Source of the DNA: Firmicutes bacterium UBA5449
GTDB taxonomy: Bacteria > Bacillota > SHA-98 > UBA4971
Length of the DNA: 27,590 bases
Direction of reading: 5' to 3'
NCBI GenBank assembly: GCA_002424305.1
Contig: DIQZ01000097.1
Coordinates: 1-27,590, forward strand
Shown here: positions 23,033 through 27,590 of the stretch, piece after piece
Position numbering within the stretch: position 1 is the first letter of the stretch
Layout: every line of letters starts with the position of its first letter
Translations under genes and position numbers: made by a program
The notes under the pieces: model-generated
Databases searched by the model: none
What the model saw: the letters and a program-made list of their open reading frames with translations, nothing else
Told to the model about the DNA's origin: nothing

Positions 23033-23539
23033 ATGAACAAACCCGATGCAGACTTAAGAGAGCAATGCAACTTACTTCTTGACCTTCTCGAGCGGGAAGT
23101 TGACTTATATAATGACCTTCTGAACTTTTCTCAGCGGAAGCAAGGCGCGCTCATCACAATGGACGCAAAAGACCTTACTAAGGCTCTACATGACGTAGAA
23201 GCTGTGGTAGAGGAAATAAGAGAAAGTGTAGAGGCAAGGTTAAGCATCCTGGCGGAATTGGAGGCAAGCCTCGGACTTCCTCGCGGAACCGCAAGCTTTG
23301 ACCACGTAGTGGAGAGCGGAGGCCGGGAATCTGAGGAGCGATATCAACGAATCAGCAAGGTGTTAGCTCCGACCCTTGAAAGGCTGGCTTTGATTAATGC
23401 AGGGAACATGACTCTCGTTAAGAACATCCTCGATTACCTTGACTTTGCCGCGCAGACACTGGCGTACCGAAACCAGAGCAACACTTATGTGGTAAAGAAA
23501 GGGGGGAGGCCGGATGTATTCCACATTTCTCGCGCTTGA
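23033..23539 (+). CDS. flgN: Flagellar export chaperone FlgN
   Basis: 168 residues, largely helical and charged, as expected for the type III export chaperone of hook-filament junction proteins FlgK and FlgL. The pattern LLDLLEREVDLYNDLLNFSQRKQGALI is the FlgN N-terminal signature, and MTLVKNILDYLDFAAQTLAY near residues 120-145 is the C-terminal one. It lies between flgM and flgK, exactly where FlgN is found in Bacillota. Its end overlaps flgK by 26 nt, and the flgK ribosome binding site is inside it. Confidence 0.88.
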   Translation: MNKPDADLREQCNLLLDLLEREVDLYNDLLNFSQRKQGALITMDAKDLTKALHDVEAVVEEIRESVEARLSILAELEASLGLPRGTASFDHVVESGGRESEERYQRISKVLAPTLERLALINAGNMTLVKNILDYLDFAAQTLAYRNQSNTYVVKKGGRPDVFHISRA

Positions 23540-24974
23540 GACTGCCAGACGAGCGCTTAGTGCTCACCAAAAAGCCATGGAGGTTGTGGGGCACAACATC
23601 GCAAACGCCACTAATCCAGGATATGTGCGTCGTGAGGCAGTACTTGAAGCTACGCCTCCCTATGTAGCTGCACCGGGCACATCGTATGCAAAGACCGGTG
23701 CAATCGGAACCGGCGTTGAAGTCGTAAAGATAAAGCGGATATTCGACGGGTTTCTGGAAGGCCGTATCCGGGACGCAAATGTAACTTTAGGTTACTGGGA
23801 AGGCTTAGAGCAGATCCTCACAGAGATTGAGAGTGTGTTTTCGGAACCTTCTGATGTAGGATTAGGGGAGGATCTAACCAGATTATTTCTGGCATGGGAT
23901 AATCTTTCAAGCAGGCCTGAAGGCACTCCGCTTCGTGCTGCACTTGTAGAAGAAGCCAAAACCTTGGCTTCGCAGGTAAATCGCATCACGAGAAATCTTA
24001 GGAGGCTATCCTCTGATATTGATGTGGAGCTTGCCGCGAAAGTCAATGAGATAAACTCTCTTACTCAAGAAATCGCAGCTCAAAACCATGAAATCGTGAA
24101 GGTTATCGCAGTTGGAAATGATCCCGGGGATCTAAGAGACAAGAGAGATGTCGCTATTTCCCGTCTCTCGAGACTAATAAACATGACTGCTTTTGAGACT
24201 GAGGGAGGTGCAGTCACAATTCAGATTGGCTCGCGAGATCTCGTCCGGGAGGATTTTTCGTATGAATTGACTTATGTTTCAGGATCCTTACCCGGAGAAC
24301 CTTTGGTGCCTGATGACATAGAGACTTCTAAGATTCTGTGGAAAAGGGACTCGATGCCTGTAGATATTAAAGGTGGGGATCTGGCTGCGAGACTCGAAGG
24401 AAGAAATGAGCTAGTACCTGAGTACTACGATTATATAGAGACGTTCATTACCACAACCTGTGATGAAGTGAACAAGCTTCATAGGTCAGGCTTTGGTATC
24501 GATGACCCTCGTGATCCCGGTGATGATGGCATAGATTTCTTTATTTATGACTCTGAAAAGCGTGTCTTAAGAATCAACCCGGCGCTTGACCCTGAGGTTG
24601 GAGGGGATTTGTCACGGATCGCAGCAGCCTCCGGCGAGCATGCAGGCGACGGTTCCATTGCATTTGCCATCTCTCACCTAAAGGATGAGCTTGTTATGGA
24701 GGGTGGCACAGAGAGTATCCCAGGATTCTATCAGAACCTTGTTGCCAGGATTGGAGTAGCAAATCGAAACTCCGGTCACATGGTGCAGGTTCATGAAGCG
24801 ACACACACACAATGCATAAACAACAAAGACAGTGTGTCAGGGGTATCCATTGATGAAGAGTTAATTAATCTTACTCGCTATCAAAGGGCATACCAGGCTG
24901 CGTCCAGGTTTTTTACTGTTGTAGACGAAATGCTTGATACGATTATCAATGGAACCGGTATAGTCGGTCGATAG
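23514..24974 (+). CDS. flgK: Flagellar hook-associated protein 1 (FlgK)
   Basis: 486 residues forming part of the hook-filament junction. The N-terminus (ALETARRALSAHQKAMEVVG, then NIANATNPGYVRREA) is the typical FlgK/rod export signature. The helical domain (LFLAWDNLSSRPEGTPLRAALV) and LRDKRDVAISRLSRLINM are family marks. The C-terminus has SVSGVSIDEELINLTRYQRAYQAASRF followed by DEMLDTIING. ATG 23514 follows GGGGGGAGG, located inside the flgN end, so the two are translationally coupled. It is exported with help of FlgN. Confidence 0.95.
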   Translation: MYSTFLALETARRALSAHQKAMEVVGHNIANATNPGYVRREAVLEATPPYVAAPGTSYAKTGAIGTGVEVVKIKRIFDGFLEGRIRDANVTLGYWEGLEQILTEIESVFSEPSDVGLGEDLTRLFLAWDNLSSRPEGTPLRAALVEEAKTLASQVNRITRNLRRLSSDIDVELAAKVNEINSLTQEIAAQNHEIVKVIAVGNDPGDLRDKRDVAISRLSRLINMTAFETEGGAVTIQIGSRDLVREDFSYELTYVSGSLPGEPLVPDDIETSKILWKRDSMPVDIKGGDLAARLEGRNELVPEYYDYIETFITTTCDEVNKLHRSGFGIDDPRDPGDDGIDFFIYDSEKRVLRINPALDPEVGGDLSRIAAASGEHAGDGSIAFAISHLKDELVMEGGTESIPGFYQNLVARIGVANRNSGHMVQVHEATHTQCINNKDSVSGVSIDEELINLTRYQRAYQAASRFFTVVDEMLDTIINGTGIVGR

Positions 24975-25077
24975 GGAAAAGCAACCACCGATCGAGAACC
25001 TCACTTACGACAGGGCTTATAGACCGGTAAGTGGTAAATATCGCCGGCAACCTACTGAGAAAGGGGGGGTGTGAGAT

Positions 25078-26004
25078 TTGCGTATAAGCACTAACCACCT
25101 GTTAAACAATATGATGAAAGGTGTAGGCAACCAGCTTTCTCGCATGAATGAATTATCCCAGGATATAACTACCGGTAAACGTGTAAGAGCACCTTCTGAC
25201 GACCCTGTAGCTGCATCGCGGGGACTTGCCCTTCGTGCGTTAAGATCCGGTCTCGGGCAGCACAAGAATAATGTGGCTGACAGCAGAGATTGGCTTCTCG
25301 CAACTGAGACAGCCCTCATGAATCTTAATGATCTCTTTGAGCAGGCCAATACCTTAGTGTTAGACGCTGCGAACCAAACCCGCTCTGATGAGGATAAAGA
25401 AGCCTTTGTCCAAGAGCTTGACAGGATTATTGAAGAGGCAGTGGCAGTCCTCAATACCAGGCATGACAGTAGGTACATTTTCTCCGGGCTTGCAACTACC
25501 ACAAAACCGTTTTCCCTTGAAAACGGGGAAATAGTATACTATGGGGCTGATGATACTGACGGACGGAAAGAGGTTGAGGTAGAACCTGGCATGACAATGC
25601 AGATCAACACCAACGGTAAACTGGCTTTCATGACGGATCTTATGGGAGCGGGGAACCGTAGTGTGCTCAGGACTTTGGTTGACATTCGGGAACATGTGGC
25701 CCAGTCTTATTCGTCCCCGACTTTCCATGATGATATCGCAGATGACATAGATGCTATAGCAGTTGTTCAGGATCATATTTTGAATCACGTGACCGGGGTC
25801 GGAGCAAAAGTCAGGAATCTTCAGCGAGTCTCTGTCAAGCTATCTCAGAATGAAGTGGAGCTAGAGGCACTGTTATCTAAGACTGAAGATGCAGATGTTG
25901 CCAAGGCTGTAGTAGAGTTAGAACTACAACAGACGGTGTATATGGCAATTCTTTATTCTACTTCTGACATTATGAAAACATCGCTTCTTGATTACTTGAG
26001 ATAG
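25078..26004 (+). CDS. flgL: Flagellar hook-associated protein 3 (FlgL)
   Basis: 308 residues, the second hook-filament junction protein, related to flagellin. The N-terminus (MNELSQDITTGKRVRAPSDDPVAA) and C-terminus (LELQQTVYMAILYSTSDIM, LLDYLR) are the flagellin-like coiled ends of FlgL. RHDSRYIFSGLATTTKPF is a further FlgL mark. TTG 25078 is the start, preceded by AAGGGGGGGTG. A 103-nt spacer after flgK contains no clear promoter or terminator. It is followed not by fliW/csrA, common in Bacillota, but by degenerate chemotaxis genes. Confidence 0.95.
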   Translation: MRISTNHLLNNMMKGVGNQLSRMNELSQDITTGKRVRAPSDDPVAASRGLALRALRSGLGQHKNNVADSRDWLLATETALMNLNDLFEQANTLVLDAANQTRSDEDKEAFVQELDRIIEEAVAVLNTRHDSRYIFSGLATTTKPFSLENGEIVYYGADDTDGRKEVEVEPGMTMQINTNGKLAFMTDLMGAGNRSVLRTLVDIREHVAQSYSSPTFHDDIADDIDAIAVVQDHILNHVTGVGAKVRNLQRVSVKLSQNEVELEALLSKTEDADVAKAVVELELQQTVYMAILYSTSDIMKTSLLDYLR

Positions 26005-26015
26005 GGGTCGGTGGC

Positions 26016-26560
26016 GTGACGTCTGACAGGTACACGTTTACCGAGGAAGCCAGATTCGTTGAGATGCAGCGCAGGTTTAGCGAGGCTGACACTTTTGAGC
26101 TGGAGCTTGTTCAAGGGCTCGAGCAGGTTATGGGGCAAATGAGTAGGCTTTCTACCGAGCTCCAGGAAGAAGTTATGAAGGCCAGGATGACTCCACGAAA
26201 TTCTGTGGGACATGGTATTGAGCCTCCTGATAAGCGTCTTGCGGCCGGGAAGCCTGAAGCCGGGCTTTTCCACTGCAATTGAAACGGACGATGTTTCAGG
26301 TAGAGGTGTCGGACTCGACATTGTTCATTCTAACATAGCGAAACTAGGTGGTACAGTAAGAGTAAAGACACGTCTTGGGGAAGGGACTGTTTTTACAGTC
26401 TCAGTTCCTCTGACGCTGGCTGTTTTTAGAGCTCTGCTCATGACTGCATCCGGGCAAAGATTCGTGATCCCACTTTCAGGAGTTGTTCAAGTAGCTCATG
26501 TGCCGGTCAGTAACGTAAAATCTATAGGCACAGGGGAAGCGATTATCCAAGGTAGCATTG
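26016..26560 (+). pseudogene. cheA: Degenerate chemotaxis histidine kinase CheA remnant
   Basis: Fragments of CheA joined with parts missing. From 26016 the frame has part of the dimerisation domain (LSTELQEEVMKARMTP), then jumps directly to the N-box RNSVGHGIEPPDKRLAAGKP, lacking roughly 45 residues that normally separate them; the usual DHG is GHG. At about 26259-26262 the frame changes: the original frame stops at 26280-26282, while the +1 frame continues PGFSTAIETDDVSGRGVGLD (G2 region) and the CheW-like domain (PLTLAVFRALL, GQRFVIPLSGVVQV). The G1 box is missing. The P1 phospho-histidine and P2 domains are absent upstream. Catalysis is not possible. The boundary with the cheC remnant is about 26540-26570, by inspection. 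Confidence 0.85.
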
Positions 26561-27192
26561 ATTACACTGATAAGGAGCTCAATCTGCCAAAAGCTATACT
26601 TGCCAAAGGCATGGAAAGTGTTGCTTCGGTCGTGTCTGACATGATAGGTCAGACAATCAATATGAGAGTCCCTGAAGTCTTGCTCATGCCGTATAACGAG
26701 ATTGCTAAGGTACATACGTATGATATAGGTGAGCCTTCTATTGGCGTCCAAGTAGAGATGTCAGGCGATATTGAGGGATAGATAGCGTTATTCTTTCCTC
26801 CTGCCAGCGCCTATCATGTCATTGATCTGCTCTTGGGCAACGAGCTTGGTTCAAGTTCATACCTTTCTGATATGGGCGGATCGGCTCTTTGCGAAATAGG
26901 AAACCTCGCCGGTGCATTTTTTTTGAACTATTTAGCAGAGGCTACATGGCTTAGGGCTATGCCCAGCCCCCCGGTGTTAAACGGTTCCGCTGTAGTTACT
27001 CAGGAGCTCCAGGACTTTCTATGTGGTTTAGGCCAATCGGATTGCACTCGAGCGTTTGTGGCTCAGACTGTGCTTTCCTATAGAGCAGAGAGTGTTGACG
27101 CTATGTTTTTTATTCTTCCTACTCATGAATCATTAGCGACTATTCTTGCGTCGCTTAAGAAGAGCGGTAAGGAAACGAATGGGGTGATATGA
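26561..27192 (+). pseudogene. CheC-family phosphatase relic, fused to cheA and interrupted by TAG
   Basis: In the same frame as the end of the cheA relic, the sequence becomes CheC/CheX-like: MESVASVVSDMIGQTINM, VPEVLLMPYNE and VQVEMSGDIEG. An in-frame TAG at 26779-26781 follows immediately, after which the same frame continues IALFFPPASAYHVIDLLLG, MGGSALCEIGNLAGAF and FILPTHESLATIL to the stop at 27190-27192. CheC proteins dephosphorylate CheY-P. The conserved E-x2-N of one active site is visible as EIGN; the first site seems lost (MES in place of EIGN). Restart at TTG 26833 is possible but would give only a partial domain. The next gene starts overlapping its stop (ATGA). Confidence 0.75.
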
Positions 27193-27560
27193 TAGTGCCC
27201 CTTGCGCTTGTAGTTGATGATGCTGCTTTCATCAGATTGAGAACACGAAAGCTTCTGGAGGAAAACGGTTATGAGGTTGAAGAGGCCAAAGACGGCAAAG
27301 AAGCTGTCCAGAAATATGTTGAGGCCTCTCCAGACATAGTTCTCTTGGATATTACTATGCCTGTAATGGATGGAATTACCGCGCTTAAGGAAATTAAACG
27401 TATCGATCCTAAAGCAAAGGTAGCAATGTGCACAGCTGTAGGGCAGCAAGCATTAGTGCTTGAGGCAATAAAGGCAGGGGCAAACGATTATTTGCTAAAG
27501 CCCCTTGATCCGAAGAAAGTTCTGGCATCTGTAAAGAAACTCGTAGGAAAACAGCTATAA
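27189..27560 (+). CDS. cheY: CheY-like single-domain response regulator
   Basis: 123 residues, one receiver domain with no output domain. The acidic pocket D10-D11 (LVVDDAAFIR), phospho-acceptor D54 (IVLLDITMPVMDG), T82 (MCTAVG) and K104 (YLLKPLDP) are all present. This arrangement is that of CheY, which binds the flagellar switch when phosphorylated. ATG 27189 overlaps the stop of the cheC-like relic and uses GGGGTG as ribosome binding site. It is intact although the adjacent kinase gene is broken, so its kinase, if any, lies elsewhere. A diguanylate-independent role is assumed; a non-chemotactic single-domain regulator cannot be excluded. Confidence 0.9.
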   Translation: MIVPLALVVDDAAFIRLRTRKLLEENGYEVEEAKDGKEAVQKYVEASPDIVLLDITMPVMDGITALKEIKRIDPKAKVAMCTAVGQQALVLEAIKAGANDYLLKPLDPKKVLASVKKLVGKQL

Positions 27561-27573
27561 GGAGTTAGGATAC

Positions 27574-27590
27574 GTGTCAAGCCCTATTAG
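27574..27590 (+). CDS. Possible start of the next gene (cut by window end)
   Basis: AAGGAGTTAGG after the CheY stop is a good ribosome binding site, followed by GTG at 27574 and five open codons (M-S-S-P-I). Too little is present to identify a product. Confidence 0.4.

Noticed and set aside
26779..26781. TAG as a pyrrolysine codon or programmed readthrough in cheC.
   Set aside because: TAG is used as a normal stop by other genes here (for example flgK and flgL), CheC is not a known pyrrolysine protein, and the surrounding locus is clearly decayed.
1..27590. CRISPR arrays, insertion sequences, attachment sites or prophage genes.
   Set aside because: No regularly spaced direct repeats, transposase or integrase frames, or terminal inverted repeats were found by reading the window.

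Overview
The window looks like chromosome from a flagellated anaerobe-type Bacillota (Firmicutes) lineage that keeps an outer membrane. Three features point to Firmicutes: strong purine-rich ribosome binding sites, many GTG and TTG starts, and a flgM-flgN-flgK-flgL gene order with a clostridial-style MurD. FlgH (L-ring lipoprotein) and FlgI (P-ring), with their chaperone FlgA, point to a diderm cell. Diderm Bacillota such as Limnochordia-like, Negativicutes or Halanaerobiales groups would fit. This is inference from gene content; no taxonomic search was run.

Layout. Positions 1-4813 (+) hold a carbohydrate operon: a truncated CUT1-type sugar-binding protein, two permeases, a glycerophosphodiester phosphodiesterase and an MFS sugar transporter. 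No ABC ATPase is present. Positions 4862-5008 hold a tRNA-Thr(CGT) with a good sigma-70-type promoter. Positions 5127-6744 (+) form a c-di-GMP unit: a class I c-di-GMP (GEMM) riboswitch, a small exported protein of unknown function, and a cupin/HD-GYP protein likely to degrade c-di-GMP. A threonine-synthase-like enzyme follows on the minus strand (6752-7900). Then come a Trk potassium uptake pair (trkA-trkH, 8201-11027, +) and a small PspC protein (minus).

Positions 11302-15166 (minus) are an envelope-stress operon: an ECF sigma factor, a zinc-finger anti-sigma factor, an RseB-like protein and an HtrA/DegP protease. It ends in a clear intrinsic terminator and starts with two candidate promoters, one sigma-70-type and one ECF-type (GGAAC-N16-CGTT) consistent with autoregulation. 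Positions 15271-17587 (+) hold murD and folD.

Positions 17759-27590 (+) are a flagellar/chemotaxis cluster: flgF, flgG, flgA, flgH, flgI, flgJ, flgM, flgN, flgK and flgL, then broken cheA and cheC relics and an intact CheY-like regulator. A sigma-54-type -24/-12 promoter sits before flgF. A sigma-28-type promoter (TAAA-N16-GCCGATAA) overlaps the flgJ stop and precedes flgM. This suggests a hierarchy in which sigma-54 drives rod and ring genes, and sigma-28 drives its own anti-sigma factor plus the hook-filament junction genes.

The items most worth follow-up are the riboswitch-controlled c-di-GMP hydrolase unit with its unknown exported partner, the two alternative-sigma promoters in the flagellar cluster, the structured flgF-flgG spacer, and the cheA/cheC remnant with stacked internal deletions.
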